64,000 bases of DNA from Symbiodinium natans (Eukaryota; Sar; Dinophyceae; Suessiales; Symbiodiniaceae), in the NCBI GenBank assembly GCA_905221605.1, contig CAJNDS010000724.1, positions 846,652 through 910,651 of the forward strand. Reading direction: 5' to 3'. Each line of letters starts with the position of its first letter. The first letter of the stretch is position 1. The notes below the pieces were generated by a model. The model made no database searches. It worked only from the letters and a program-made list of their open reading frames with translations, and was not told the origin of the DNA. The position numbers and the translations under genes were made by a program. Below are positions 10,504-20,887 of the stretch, piece by piece.

Positions 10504-10912
10504 ATGCGAGAGGCTGGCAGGCCGGGAACCTTGAAAGCACCATGGGTGCAGGCCTTTGAGTACCCTAAACCCTACACCTAAAGCCTAAACCCTAAACCCT
10601 AAGCCCTAAACCCTAGACCCTGAACCCTAAGGAAAAAAGTTCCTTCCCTACCTTCCTACCAAAGTTCCCGGCCTCATGGACCTGGGATGCATCTCCCTCG
10701 TTGTTTGCTGGACGCAGGGAAAGCAAGCGAAGCCAGTGAGTCGGTTTAGGGCTTAGGGCTTAGGGCTTAGGGTTTAGGGTTTAGGGTTTAGGGCCTAGGG
10801 CTTAGGGCTTAGGGTTTAGGGTCGCAGCTTCGGTTCAAGTTCTTTGGAGTATTCTTGCATGTCTTCCACCTTCTGTTGTTTCAGAAGTTTTCAGACCTGT
10901 GCCTCCATCTAA
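10504..10912 (+). CDS. Small three-exon gene candidate, 48 aa
   Basis: Exons 10504-10551, 10665-10735 and 10885-10912 (TAA) share a frame. Sequence: MREAGRPGTLKAPWVQ, then FPASWTWDASPSLFAGRRES, then a short SFQTCASI tail after an excellent CTGTTGTTTCAG acceptor. Donors are GC (10552) and a consensus GTGAGT (10736). The second intron is largely TTTAGGG-type repeat (10743-10822). Signals are good but the protein is tiny, so it could be part of a larger gene. Confidence 0.4.
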
Positions 10913-11270
10913 CATAGATGGACCGACGATGCCCCATGAAACCCTGTGTCTGTAAAGCCTTTCGCGCCCTGAGCTTAACACCCCAAACCTTGAGCAATGA
11001 TCTTTGAAGGGTTCCGAAGTTCCTCCTCTTCTGGCTTCGTCTTGTGCTTCCAGCATTTGAAGCAGCGCAGCAATCCAGCTATTCTGCAACTTCAAGTGTG
11101 CATCAGTTGCACAGCAAGAGCGGCTTTGCTGCCCAGGGGTGGCAGGGTGGCTCCGTGGGTGTTCCGGGCTTGTTTTTCTGGCAGTCCCGAGAGCACTGTG
11201 TGTAGAGCGTTGCAGTGCTCATCCCCCCGTTCTTCGTGCCCTGACAAGGGGGCGCACCATTTTCTGATAC

Positions 11271-11400
11271 CAGCGCCGCGCGCGAGTCCGTGATCTCCAC
11301 AAACCCGAATCCCTGAGGCCCGAGCCCTAGAACGGAGCCCCGAAGCATAAGCTTCTGGTAGAGACTCGCGCACGGACTTCATGGGCCCAATGCCTCCCAT
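11271..11400 (-). CDS. Antisense RRM-like fragment
   Basis: On the minus strand, 11400-11353 reads MGGIGPMKSVRESLPE and, after a possible 40-nt GC-AG intron (11352-11313), 11312-11271 reads GFGFVEITDSRAAL, followed by a GT donor. This matches beta-2 and the RNP1 strand of an RNA-recognition motif (RGFGFVxF-like). It opposes the plus-strand genes around it, so it may be a fragment or pseudogene. A plus-strand ORF (10997-11293) overlaps and shows no family. Confidence 0.4.
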
Positions 11401-11565
11401 GTTACCAGCAACTACTTGTTCTGTTGCAGGTGTTTATCGACAGGCTGCCTGTTGGCAAGAGAGAGATAGGCCCCGAGGCCACTTAGTTGCCGCCAACAGA
11501 CGGTGCGTGCATTAACTATGTCTCTTGGTGGCGCAGTGGTACACTTTTCCCTCTTTTGTTTTTTT

Positions 11566-11650
11566 GCTTCTGGGTTGCCTTATAAAATAGCCAACCCCAA
11601 AAAGGGTGCCCTTATGATAATACGGTTACTGGGCTACCGAGGTCTACTGC
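11566..11650 (+). mobile_element. Family G dispersed repeat, copy 1
   Basis: Shares TCTGGGTT, AGCCAACCC.AAAAAGGGTGCCC and the following ..TATGATAATA..GGTTA..GGGC with 41585-41680. Copies are roughly 80% alike by eye. Function unknown; no ends resolved. Confidence 0.55.
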
Positions 11651-12162
11651 AGCTTGGAACTTGAGCTGATGGACATGAGAATTTGTTTTAAGCTACATTC
11701 TGGCCAGCGCCGGAGCCAAGTTGATGGTCAGAGCTGGCTACCGCTGGCAAGCTTGGCCTGAACCCATAATTTGGGGTTCACCCTAAACCCTAAACCCCAA
11801 ACCCCAAACCCCAAACCCAAAACCCCAAACCCTTTACAAGCCGAAACCCTACACGTCAGATATTTTTCGGGTCTGCTTGGGCACCCGGTTTCCCTAGATA
11901 TTTGAGGGCCTGCATGAGTAAAATGGCCACCCACATAGGGACCCCCAATTAGGGAGCCCATCATGTCCGACATTCATTCGCAAGGCAGCAATTCCATTGC
12001 AGCTGCCGATTACTTGTTGAAATAGAACCCATCAAGCGTTTTCGTTCACAGAGGGTTTAGGGTTTAGGGTCCGGTTCAGGGTTTCGGGGCGTTCTCTGGG
12101 AACGATAGCAGCAGCTACCCAGCAGTGGCCCCCTGAAGCCGCCCCCGTAACACCAGCCATTC

Positions 12163-12357
12163 ATGATGCAGACGCGCTTTCTGATGTTGGCTTTGAGTGC
12201 TGGCTGGAGTCCTGTGGAGGTACTCCACAACAACGACGCAAGCAGCCAAGGACGAAACATGACTACCGTTGTTTGTAAGCTGGGATTGTTGCCATGGCTG
12301 TGCTTGCTGGTTCTTTTCGTAGGCTCCGTGAATATGTACCAAAGTCTACCCTTTTAG
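12163..12357 (+). CDS. Small ORF with one membrane segment, 64 aa
   Basis: ATG-started ORF with a hydrophobic segment LGLLPWLCLLVLFVGSV near the C-terminus and a Ser/Asn-rich middle. Preceded by telomere-like repeat ending near 12085. It may be a single-exon gene or chance; overlapping frames are also open, which lowers confidence. Confidence 0.3.
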   Translation: MMQTRFLMLALSAGWSPVEVLHNNDASSQGRNMTTVVCKLGLLPWLCLLVLFVGSVNMYQSLPF

Positions 12358-12615
12358 TCGCTACAGAGTTATCGTATCCCCTTTTGATCGCTAGAAAATT
12401 TTCAAGTACAGCCTACCCAACACACCCATTCTGTAGCATAGCCGCATCCTTGCTTGAGTGCTATGTGCTCAGGGCAGCCTTAAGCGGGTCGTTATCCCAA
12501 TTAAGGATTTGGCCACTTGTTCCTTGAAGCTGACTTGCGTCGGTCCGTGTGACTTGAGGTCCGCGCGCACAGCAGACACAGATGACATTTCCTGTGTGTT
12601 GATTTCTCTAAACAG

Positions 12616-12669
12616 CTGGCGGAGGGATCGGTCAAAGCACCCCATAGAGTCGAATACCTCTGTTTTGGG
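12616..12669 (+). CDS. Candidate exon with GTTTAGGG donor
   Basis: Acceptor GATTTCTCTAAACAG, frame LAEGSVKAPHRVEYLCFG, donor GGG|GTTTAGGG. Phase 0 on both sides. Neighbouring exons are not identified. Confidence 0.45.
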
Positions 12670-12716
12670 GTTTAGGGTTTACCGCTTAAAGGGTTGAATG
12701 ACGTATGAAGGACCCA

Positions 12717-12853
12717 CCCTAAACTCGAAACCCTAAACCCTAAACGCTAAACCCTAAGCCCAAACGCTAAACCCTGGACCCTGGACCCTAAACCCCAAAC
12801 CCCAAACCCCAAGCCCTAAACCCTAAACCCTAAACCCTAAACCCTAAACCCTA
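12717..12853 (-). repeat. Telomere-like C-rich tract
   Basis: CCCTAAA, CCCCAAA and CCCTGGA variants, ending in six perfect CCCTAAA units. A run of 24 G follows at 12922-12945. Confidence 0.85.
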
Positions 12854-13194
12854 TCTTGTTAAACAGAACGCTCCTTAATGTCAACGCTCACGAGCCCCAC
12901 CTCGGCCCAACGAGGTGTGTCGGGGGGGGGGGGGGGGGGGGGGGGCGGGGGGAGGGGGGGTGGGGTTGTGGGAGGTCATAAATGGCCCACAAGGACATAC
13001 AGTACCATTCCATAGACCGATTCCGGGAGTTTAGGGTTTATGGTCTTCACCTTCACCCTAAACCCTAAACCATAAACCTCATCAGTCTATTGGGGGGGGG
13101 GGGTGCATGGGGGGTCGAAGAAGGTCCAAGCTCGAGTGGCCCAGATCCCCTTAGAGATTCCAAATCGCTCAGCGAGACCACGCAGGCTTGAGCC

Positions 13195-13623
13195 ATGGCT
13201 GATGGACACCTGAAAGGGTCGCCCAACTCGAGTCGCCTGGCACTGTCGCAGTCGCTGGAGGCCCCTGGGAGCCGCTGGGAGCCCCTCTGGGAGGCCCATG
13301 CTTAAACCATCCAGAACGCGAGGGCGTGGGCTGGGAGGCTCCAATCGGACCACGAATGCTGCAGGCTCAGAAGTCAGGCATCTTTGGAAAATCTGGAGCC
13401 TCTTCACGTCCCTTCGGCCCCGTCCCCTGCGCAAAACCATGACCCATTTTTTGCCTATAAATGCCGCTCCCGCCCTGAAATTTTCTACGAAAGCCCCAGA
13501 GGGAGTTCCTTCCAAGGAGGCCCTTGGCACTCCTCAACAAATTGGAGGCCTTCCATGCCCCGGACAGAAGGAAGCATACTCAATATTGATCCGAAGCACA
13601 GCATTGAGTGCAGAGGTATTTGA
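13195..13623 (+). CDS. Possible two-exon gene, 124 aa
   Basis: ATG in a strong context (GAGCCATGGCT) starts MADGHLKGSPNSSRLALSQS; a GC donor after 13260 and CATCCAG acceptor at 13314 would join an exon ending TGA at 13623 with the C-terminus HSIECRGI. The stretch is GC-rich and two other frames are open over the same bases (one antisense), so strand and frame are uncertain. Confidence 0.3.
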
Positions 13624-14416
13624 ACGTGGGCTGGCTTTGGTTCGGCTGGCTCTGGCTTGTTTCGCTTGCTTGGGTGGCCTTGGGGTGGGCATGTCTTCAT
13701 ACTATTGCGTTCAGCTAGCCAGTGCTACACCCTAAACCCCATACCCCAAACCCCAAACCCTAAACCCTAAACCGTTTAGCCTTAGGCAGGCCTTTGACCC
13801 TCGGCAGATTCAGTGTTGACTCCTTTGCTGTCCCATGGGTTTGGGATCCACCTCGCAGCATAACATCCTAAAGACTTAAACCCTAAAAACTCTTGTGGGA
13901 TTAGGGTATCGGGTTCAGGTTTTGAACTCTAAATCTCTAAAGCCCTAAACTTTAAAGCCCTCTAAAAGGCCTCGGCTGCGCCTGGATTGCAGATTCGCGC
14001 GTGTGGATGACAGCAAAACCCTAAACCCTAAACCCTAAACCTTCAACCCTGAACCCTAAACCCTCAACCCTAAACCCTACTTCACCCTCGGGCACTCAGG
14101 CTTTCTTCCCTCCGTCAGGCTCTCGACATGAAAAGAAGATCAGACGAAAGGTGTCTGGGTACTCAGTGACGGGCCGACCGGTTCAGCTTCGGACTTCGCC
14201 CTCAGCCCTCCTAAACCCTAAACCCTAAACCCTAAGCCCTAAACCCTACACCCTCAACCCTCAACCACCCAAAACTCGAAACCCTAAACCACCCGAAACC
14301 CTCAACCCTAAACCCTAAACCCTTGATCCCCTGGGGGATGCTTTGACCGACCCGAAACCCCTAAACCCTAAACCCTAAACCCGAAAAACCCGAAACCCCT
14401 ACGGTTTAGCGTAGGG

Positions 14417-14548
14417 TTTAGGCTTTAGGCTTTAGGCTTTAGGCTTTAGGCTTTAGGCTTTAGGCTTTAGGCTTTAGGCTTTAGGCTTTAGGCTTTAGGC
14501 TTTAGGCTTTAGGCTTTAGGCTTTAGGCTTTAGGCTTTAGGCTTTAGG
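14417..14548 (+). repeat. Homogeneous TTTAGGC array
   Basis: About 18 perfect copies of a TTTAGGC 7-mer, a single-base variant of the local TTTAGGG unit, with no TTTAGGG mixed in. Confidence 0.95.
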
Positions 14549-14579
14549 GTGAGCCCTAAATCCTGAACCCCTCCAAAAG

Positions 14580-14661
14580 CCTACGAGCTCATCGAGTCCG
14601 GCGATGGCTCTGAGAGCCCAGAGACACAGGCAAGGCATCCTGAAAAACAAGAGTGCCTAGG
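14580..14661 (+). CDS. Candidate acidic exon with duplicated donor
   Basis: Acceptor CTCCAAAAG after repeat, frame YELIESGDGSESPETQARHP then EKQECL, donor AGG|GTTTAGGG. The last exon bases and the donor (GTGCCTAGGGTTTAGGGTTTA) are repeated about 34 bp downstream, giving two potential 5' splice sites. Confidence 0.5.
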
Positions 14662-15212
14662 GTTTAGGGTTTAAAAATAAAAGAAAGTGCCTAGGGTTTA
14701 GGGTTTAGGATTTAGGATTTAGGGTTTAGGGTTTTGGGATTTAGGGTGTTAAGGGTTTGCGGTTTAGGGTTTGCGGTTTCGGGTGGAGGGTTTAGGGTAG
14801 TAGGGCGGTAGGGCGGGTAGTAGTGTAGTATGGTAATGGGGTTGAGGGTTAGTGTTCAGGGTTAGGGTACCTACCATAAATTAGACTCCAATCCGTAAAC
14901 AAGATGTCTGCGGACATCTCGCGATTCTTTCAAGCCTTAAGCCAGGACCGCAGACACCCTCAACCCTAAACCCTGAACCCTAAACCCTGAACCCTGAACC
15001 CTAGCTGAATGGGCCAAGCGGGCTGCGGGGTGCTTGTTGTCAATAACTTTCGTTCTCTTGAAGGAACGACGGAATTGGTACGTTATGTCCCCTTATAGAT
15101 GCCCTTCACGCACATCTATGGGGTACTGTACCTCGTTCCTAAACCCGAAACCCTAAACCCTAAACCCCAAACCCTAAACCCTACTGAGAGTAGGTAGGAT
15201 AGCAGTCTGCAG

Positions 15213-15272
15213 GTTGGTCTCCACCTAACTCGCCCAGACTGGCAAGGCTCCTTTGTGGGATGGTCTGTGGGG
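15213..15272 (+). CDS. Candidate exon (20 codons)
   Basis: Acceptor AGTCTGCAG, frame VGLHLTRPDWQGSFVGWSVG, donor GGG|GTTCAGGG leading into telomere-like repeat. Phase 0/0. Product unknown. Confidence 0.5.
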
Positions 15273-15656
15273 GTTCAGGGTTTCGGGGTTTAGGGTCCTA
15301 AGAAGGGGCCTGGGGCCAAACAACCCTAAATCCCAGAAGCTTAAGACCTACAACCCTAGATCCCTAAATCTCAAACCCTATGCACTAAACTTAAACCCTT
15401 CAACCCGAAACAAACCCTAAAGGGCTCTGTGCGGTACAGATCTGCAGAAGTGAATTGCAACCAACAAAGCACCAGCTCCCAATCCAGGAACGCAGGGTAG
15501 TTTAGGGTTTTGGAGTTGGGATTTGCGGATTGAGGGAGGAAGGGCAGCTCAGCACATGACCACAGCTTTCCCAAACCACACGTGCCGCATTGCAAGTTGG
15601 AGCACGAAATCAGCCCTAGCATCCTAAACCCCGTTTGCATGAGGATGCCGGCTTGC

Positions 15657-16005
15657 ATTAAACCCTAAACCCTAAACTCTAAACCTTATAGACCCTAAAC
15701 CCTAAACTCTAAACCTTATAAAACCTAAACCCTAAACCCTAAACCCTAAACCCTAGAGTCAGAGGGTTTAGGGTTTCGGGTGCTAGGAGGATTCAAGGCC
15801 CGTGGGAGGTTCCACGACAACAGCCTCGCTCGACGCACACAGTGGGGCAACATGAGAAGAAGGCATCTCCCAGCTTCGATCAAGCAAGAAACCTAAACCC
15901 TAAACTCTAAACCCTAAACCCAAACCCCAAACCCCAAACCCCAAACCCTAAACCCTAAACCCTAAACCCTAGACCCTAAACCCTAAACCCTAAACCCTAA
16001 ACCTT
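15657..16005 (-). repeat. Two telomere-like C-rich tracts
   Basis: 15657-15757 and 15890-16005 are runs of CCCTAAA with CTCTAAA and CCCCAAA variants. Between them is a short stretch with an ATG (15852) that reads MRRRHLPASIKQET before entering repeat, a possible first exon. Confidence 0.8.
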
Positions 16006-16042
16006 TCCGCTCTTCGGAACCTCTACGACACTCTTCGGGCAG

Positions 16043-16108
16043 GAAGCAGCTTCGGCGGGCCGACGAAGTCCGGCGCAGCATTGCGCAAAGCCCAGGCGCG
16101 CAATGAGG
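16043..16108 (+). CDS. Candidate exon
   Basis: Acceptor CTTCGGGCAG, frame SSFGGPTKSGAALRKAQARN then E, donor GAGG|GTTTAGGG. A second open frame (KQLRRADEVRRSIAQSPGAQ, ending TGA) is equally protein-like, so the frame is uncertain though the exon boundaries are supported. Confidence 0.45.
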
Positions 16109-16619
16109 GTTTAGGGTTTAGGGTCTAGGGTTTGGCATTTAGGGGTTTAAGGTGGCTCGGGCTGGGGGGCCTCAGGCAGGAGGCTTGGGGTTATTCGGGG
16201 TTTAGGGCTTTGTGTCTCGGCACTTATGGGGTTTCTAGGTTGGGGTTCAGGGCTCAGAGCATTTGGGTTAGAGGGTTTTGTCGGCACATTCACATTCCTT
16301 GCATAGCTTCCGCTGAGGATGCCTTGAGCCACTAGTCCGACATTTGTTTGGCATGATTGGCCGGTGCACCGAGCCGCACAATCACGTTCGCAGAGTTCAT
16401 GATTGCTAGCTGCAGAACCAAGCTGTCGAAGTGGACCGCCTGGCGCCGTCGGAACGCTGAACGCCAAAAGCGCCCCCTAAACCCTAAACTTACGAGAATC
16501 TCTGGGCCACAGACCAGGTTTCTGTTGCTTTTAATGATGTTTTGCTCTCGTTTTTGCACTTGGTTGTTTGTGTTTGTTGTTGCTTGTGTTTCTTGCCTCC
16601 GATAGATCGCCTGCACTTC

Positions 16620-17560
16620 GCTAGGTTTTTTTGCATTTCTTGATTGGCTGGTATTTTGCTTGTCCTCTTAAGTTTCTTGGATGGCTGGCATTGACTTGTT
16701 TGGTTGTGTGCTCGCGGTGTGCCCTGCCCCGAACATTGCACACCGGAATTGGGTCGGTCAGATCAGAGTGAGGTGCCTGAGCAGCTTAACCTGCAGGGGA
16801 GGAGAGGAGGGAAGGGGAAGTGGTGTGGGGTGGTGGTGTGAGGGGCCAGGGGCCGGAGGTACTTGGGTCGGGGCGGGGGAGGGGGAGTAGACGTGGGGGA
16901 GTGCACTCCCCACATGCCGAAATCACGCAAACGCGAATCGAGGCGAACCGCAAAATGCAACGTGCTTTCTTCTTATTCTTGCATGTTTTTTTTGCGTTTT
17001 GCATTTGGCGCCATTTGGCCTTGGAAAGTTTTTTGCACCCCGGCCTCCCCTGCCCCTGCCCCGCCCCTCCTTCCCTTCCGTTCCCCTTCCTCCTGCCCCT
17101 CGTCGCCGCAGCCCCCGCCCCTGACAATGCAACACAGATGATAAGTTCTGTTTGTCGGCTCCTACGGCTTAGCTGCCGAAGCTATACGAACTTACAATAA
17201 CAGCAACAAGAATCCAACATAGGAAACCAACAGCAATGCACAACACGCCACAGGCAAGCAGGAGAGAGAACAAATGAGAATGGGAGGCCACACCAGCGAG
17301 ACGCCACGCAACATAAACCAAAGTACAAATAGTGCAAAGCCAACACTCAAACAAACAAAGACAAAAACACATGCAAAGCCAAAACACCAACAAAATGCAC
17401 ACTCAACAAAAATGCAAGCCAAAGCACCAACAAAATGCATGCTCAACAAAATGCAAACAGCAAACACCAAAAACTGCAAACCCAAATATGCCGGATTGCA
17501 GTTGTAATGAAACTTGGCAAGCCTACTGTAGAACGCAGAGATTCTCCAGACCCTAAACAC
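16620..17560. other. Low-complexity stretch without a clear gene
   Basis: G-rich (16795-16900), then C-rich (17035-17115), then an A-rich region with loosely repeated 'CCAACAAAATGCA' units (17320-17470). Many overlapping ORFs on both strands reflect biased composition. Confidence 0.6.
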
Positions 17561-17586
17561 TCAATCCTGTCACTTCGGATTGACAG

Positions 17587-17676
17587 GCACTTGAGGCTCT
17601 CATTGCAGAGGCCCGGTCGCATGCACTTGCTCCGAAGTGCTACGTACTACAAGCAGTTGCAGCTATCCCCGCATGA
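17587..17676 (+). CDS. Candidate terminal exon
   Basis: Acceptor GGATTGACAG, frame ALEALIAEARSHALAPKCYV then LQAVAAIPA, stop TGA at 17674-17676. Strongly helical. No upstream exon joined. Confidence 0.45.
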   Translation, partial: ALEALIAEARSHALAPKCYVLQAVAAIPA

Positions 17677-17954
17677 TTCTTCAAACACTGGCTTTGAACT
17701 CGGGGCTTAGGGTTTAGTGTTTAGGGTTTAGGGTTTAGGGTTGCCCCGGGGCTGCCAAGCGGGCAGGTTCGAAATCTTGGAGGCGACGCTCCAGTGCAGC
17801 CTGGCAATGCAGAGTAACAGTACTCAAGAGTCAGAATACCTTAATCATAATCGTACTAGGAATTACTGGAATAAGAATAAGCAAAGAATTTGCAATCTCA
17901 TATCTCATACATGTGTATGTGTATGTGTGTATATATATATATGTACAGATATGT

Positions 17955-18132
17955 GCAGACACAAACTCGTGGGATTCGCCACTGTCACGCTCAGCCTTCT
18001 TGAGAAAGCCTTGACACAGCTGCTCCATGCATGCGATCTCTTGGAAACTGCAGCCAGCGCTCCAAAGCCAAGAAAGCCCAGGAAGGGCGATGGGAGTAGC
18101 GACCTCCCACCGTGCGCCCCTCAGAACTGCAA
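17955..18132. CDS. Coding-like stretch of uncertain strand
   Basis: Plus strand after a TA/TG microsatellite reads TVTLSLLEKALTQLLHACDL and later KPRKPRKGDGSS. The minus strand over 18030-17955 reads MEQLCQGFLKKAERDSGESH. Both look protein-like and I cannot choose between them. Confidence 0.35.
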
Positions 18133-18182
18133 AGTACCCTAACCCTAAACCCTAAACCCTAAACCGTGTTTGGGTCCCCCAG

Positions 18183-18663
18183 ATAGCACGATACCCGCAT
18201 GAGTGCTCTTCAAGCTCTGGCCCCTCTTGCCGTTTCAAATCGGGGTTTAGGGGTTTAGGGTTTTGGGGTGTTGGGGTTTAGGGGCTTAGGGGTTTAGGGG
18301 TTTAGGGTTTTGGGGTTTTGGGGTTTAGGGGTTTAGGGGTTTTGGTGTTTTGGGGTTCAGGGGTTTAGGGATTTGCGGGTTTAGGGGTTTAGGGGTTTGG
18401 GGGTTTTGGGGGGTTTTGGGGGGTTTAGGGGTTTAGGGTTTAAGCAGTGTGCGAAGAAGCATCGGCTGGCAGGAAGAACTCTCACGAAGCTCTTCTCATC
18501 CGTGCGCCGCTGAGAGAATCCACACGCACAGTTGGCAATCGGGATGGGGGCCCCTGGGCCCATGAGCCCCCTAGCCCTAAACCCTAAACCCTAAACCCTA
18601 AACCCCAAACCCCAAACCCCAAACCCTAAACCGCAATCGGACAGATGCCTCGAAACACCCTGA
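18183..18663 (+). CDS. Three 3' exons of an unrecognised gene
   Basis: Exons 18183-18244, 18473-18565 and 18645-18663 (TGA) share a frame, 57 codons plus stop. Reads IARYPHECSSSSGPSCRFKS, then KNSHEALLIRAPLRESTRTV and NRDGGPWAH, then a short CLETP end. Intron 18245-18472 opens GTTTAGGGG and is about 190 bp of TTTAGGGG/TTTTGGGG repeat. The second intron has a GC donor and ends after CCCTAAA repeat. The tiny last exon is the least certain. Confidence 0.5.
18242..18440 (+). repeat. TTTAGGGG/TTTTGGGG variant tract inside an intron
   Basis: Eight-base units dominate, unlike most tracts, which use the seven-base unit. It directly follows the splice donor at 18245. Confidence 0.85.
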
Positions 18664-18669
18664 ATTGAA

Positions 18670-18900
18670 CTCCGGGAACCTTTAGTGCCTTGGAATCCCC
18701 CCCAAAACGGACTCTCGTCTGCTTAAGGGTATAGATTTACATATTCATAAACGGTATGAATATTTCATATTCATAGATTTTTTAGTAGCAATATTTGCTG
18801 GAATGTTACTATTGATATGACTGTTTGTTAAAGTCAATATCAGCATTACTCTGAATGTTTCTTGTCATTTTATTTTCTATTTTGGTACCCGTGCCTGAAC
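18670..18900. other. AT-rich stretch, nothing recognised
   Basis: AT-rich DNA with short inverted ATTCATA/TATGAAT repeats. No coding-like frame seen. Confidence 0.5.
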
Positions 18901-18945
18901 CCGGTCCCCCTATGACTTAAACCCCAACTCCCTACTCGGGTAGTA

Positions 18946-19122
18946 TAAGGGTCGGAAAAATGACCAACAGTAGTCTCTTACGGTGCGTATATAACTATAC
19001 GACCATAACCCCCTAAACCCTAGACCCTCGACCCTGAACCCTCAACCCTAAACCCTCAACCCTAAGCCCTAAACCCGAAACCCGAAACCCTAAACCCTAT
19101 TCTAATCATTAAGGCCCCTATT
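18946..19122 (+). mobile_element. Family E element split by telomere-like repeat
   Basis: Left part (GGGTCGGAAAAATG...CCATAACCCCC) and right part (CCCTATTCTAATCATTAAGG) match the ends of the uninterrupted copy at 62335-62440. About 90 bp of CCCTAAA-type repeat lie between, exactly where the intact element has its own CCCCCAAAGCCCTATT. Confidence 0.65.
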
Positions 19123-19144
19123 GTACGCAAGGCCTGAAGAGCAG

Positions 19145-19198
19145 GGCTGCCAGGCTGGAGGCCGAGAAGCATCGACCCCGAGCGGCAAAAGTCTTAGA
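19145..19198 (+). CDS. Candidate exon with GTTTAGGG donor
   Basis: Acceptor CTGAAGAGCAG, frame AARLEAEKHRPRAAKVLE, donor GA|GTTTAGGG. A split family E element lies in the intron upstream. Coiled-coil-like composition. Confidence 0.45.
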
Positions 19199-19285
19199 GT
19201 TTAGGGTTTAGGGTTTAGGGTTCAGGGTGAGGTCTAGGGCCTTGAGCAAAGCAGGGTTCAGGGTTGAGGTTTCCCAGTTCCGCCC

Positions 19286-19822
19286 ATGTTGCCGTACTTC
19301 GCTGAAGCTCCTGCACTTGAGTTTTGCACTGCTAGACATAGAGTAAACCCTAACCCCCAAACCCCAATCCCTAAACCCTGAACCCTAGAACCCTACAACC
19401 CTACAACCCTAGAAACCCTTCGAACCCTCCACGGGTTCAGATTAAGGGGGTTAGGGGCTTAGGGTGTAGGGTTCAGGGTTCAGGGTGTAGGGTTCCAGTG
19501 TTGAGGGTGTAGGGTTTATGGCAGAACTGGCCCCAGACCTCTATGGGAGCCAGAAAGAAGGAACCCAGAGCTTTTGAGAGGGATCGACTTCCACTTCAAA
19601 AGAAGCCAGTGTTTTCCAGGAGGCGTCATTTCCAGGGTTTAGGGTTGAGGGTCTAGGGTTTAAGGTTCAGGGTTTGCGGCGTAGTAGAGACTCAAGCCCT
19701 AAGCCCTAAACCCTAAGCAACCTTGAGTTCAGGGGGTCTGGTTCCAACCGAGGAGACTTCATCCAGAACTACTGGACCAACATGTACGCCGATGACGACA
19801 GCCCACCCCTCGGATCTAGCGG
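19286..19822 (+). CDS. First three exons of an unrecognised gene
   Basis: Exons 19286-19342 (MLPYFAEAPALEFCTARHR), 19537-19636 (TSMGARKKEPRAFERDRLPL, then QKKPVFSRRRHFQ) and 19753-19822 (DFIQNYWTNMYADDDSPPLG then SS) are phase-compatible. Donors are GTAAAC, GTTTAGGG and GTTTGGGG, the last two being telomere-like units. The second exon is very basic and may be a nuclear-targeting or RNA-binding segment (inference). The 3' end is unresolved. Confidence 0.5.
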
Positions 19823-20290
19823 GTTTGGGGGGTTTGGTGGTTTTAGGGGGTTTAGGGTTTAGGCTTTAAGGATTAAGGCTACTTGCCTTCTTGACAAGGG
19901 TTCTGAGGTATGGGCCATTGGGTTTTCAAGGGCCCGTGTTAAGGGGGACCGTGAAACTACCCCAAGGGCTAGGATCCTGTGGTCTCGTAGTGAAGTGTTT
20001 AGGGTTTAGGGTTTTGGGGTTTGGGGTTTGGGGTTTAGGGTTTTTGGGTTTAGGGTTTGGGGTTTAGAGTTTGGGGTTGAAGGTTTAGGGTTTGGGGTTT
20101 AGGGTTTAGGGTTTAGGGTGTGTCGACTCCGAGGCACTGTCCAAGATGCTCACCTCGACAGCCTTCTCGTGGCGCCGGGCTCGTTGCACAGACTTGTGAG
20201 AGCCGGTGTGCCTAGACCCTACACCCGCAACCCTAAACCCTAAACCCGAAACCCTAAACCCTAAACCCGAAACTCGAAGCCGCAAACGAG

Positions 20291-20402
20291 GGAAGCTTTT
20301 AGTTTTCGAACTATGCCCTCTGCCTGAAGCCTCCGCCCACCCAACACCCAGGCCTGGAAACTTTGTCTTCGTACACCCGCAACCGGACTCTAAGCGCTCT
20401 AC
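20291..20402 (+). CDS. Candidate exon, Pro-rich
   Basis: After a telomere-like tract the frame reads KLLVFELCPLPEASAHPTPR then PGNFVFVHPQPDSKRST before a long CCCCTAAA array. The upstream ORF extension through the repeat (LNPKPETLNPKP) is not credible as coding. Ends uncertain. Confidence 0.4.
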
Positions 20403-20700
20403 CCATAAACCCTAAACCCCTAAACCCCTAAAACCCTAAACCCCTAAACCCCTAAACCCCTAAACCCCTAAACCCCTAAACCCCTAAACCCCTAAACCCC
20501 TAAACCCCGAAACCCCGAAACCCCGAAACCCCGAAACCCCTAAACCCCTAAACCCCTAAACCCCTAAACCCCTAAACCCCTAAACCCCTAAACCCCTAAA
20601 CCCCTAAACCCCTAAACCCCTAAACCCTTACCCCGCAACCCCTAAATCCCTAAACCCCTAAACCCCTAAATCCCTAAACCCTAAACCCTAAACCCTAGCC
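20400..20700 (-). repeat. Long CCCCTAAA (8-bp) array
   Basis: About 30 units, mostly CCCCTAAA with an internal block of four CCCCGAAA, reverting to CCCTAAA at the right end. Confidence 0.95.
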
Positions 20701-20887
20701 CCTCAACCCCCATAATATTCCTAAACCCTAAACCCCAAACCCCTAAGCCCTAAGCCCTAAACCCTAAACCTGTAAACCCCAACTTCGCGCCGAGTCCCTG
20801 GAGAAGCGGGCTGGCGAGCTGAAGATGCGATCGGAGGCGCCCCGTCTGCTGTGTCTAAATCCCGCAACCCCCGCCCCGGTGGGGGAT

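Noticed and set aside
11421-11470. Plus-strand RRM start (VFIDRLPVG after a good acceptor)
   Set aside because: Resembles RNP2, but no RNP1 follows on the same strand and the open stretch is very short.
13087-13530. Minus-strand ORF of 147 codons
   Set aside because: GC-rich region open in several frames; no motif. Kept only as a caveat to the plus-strand candidate.
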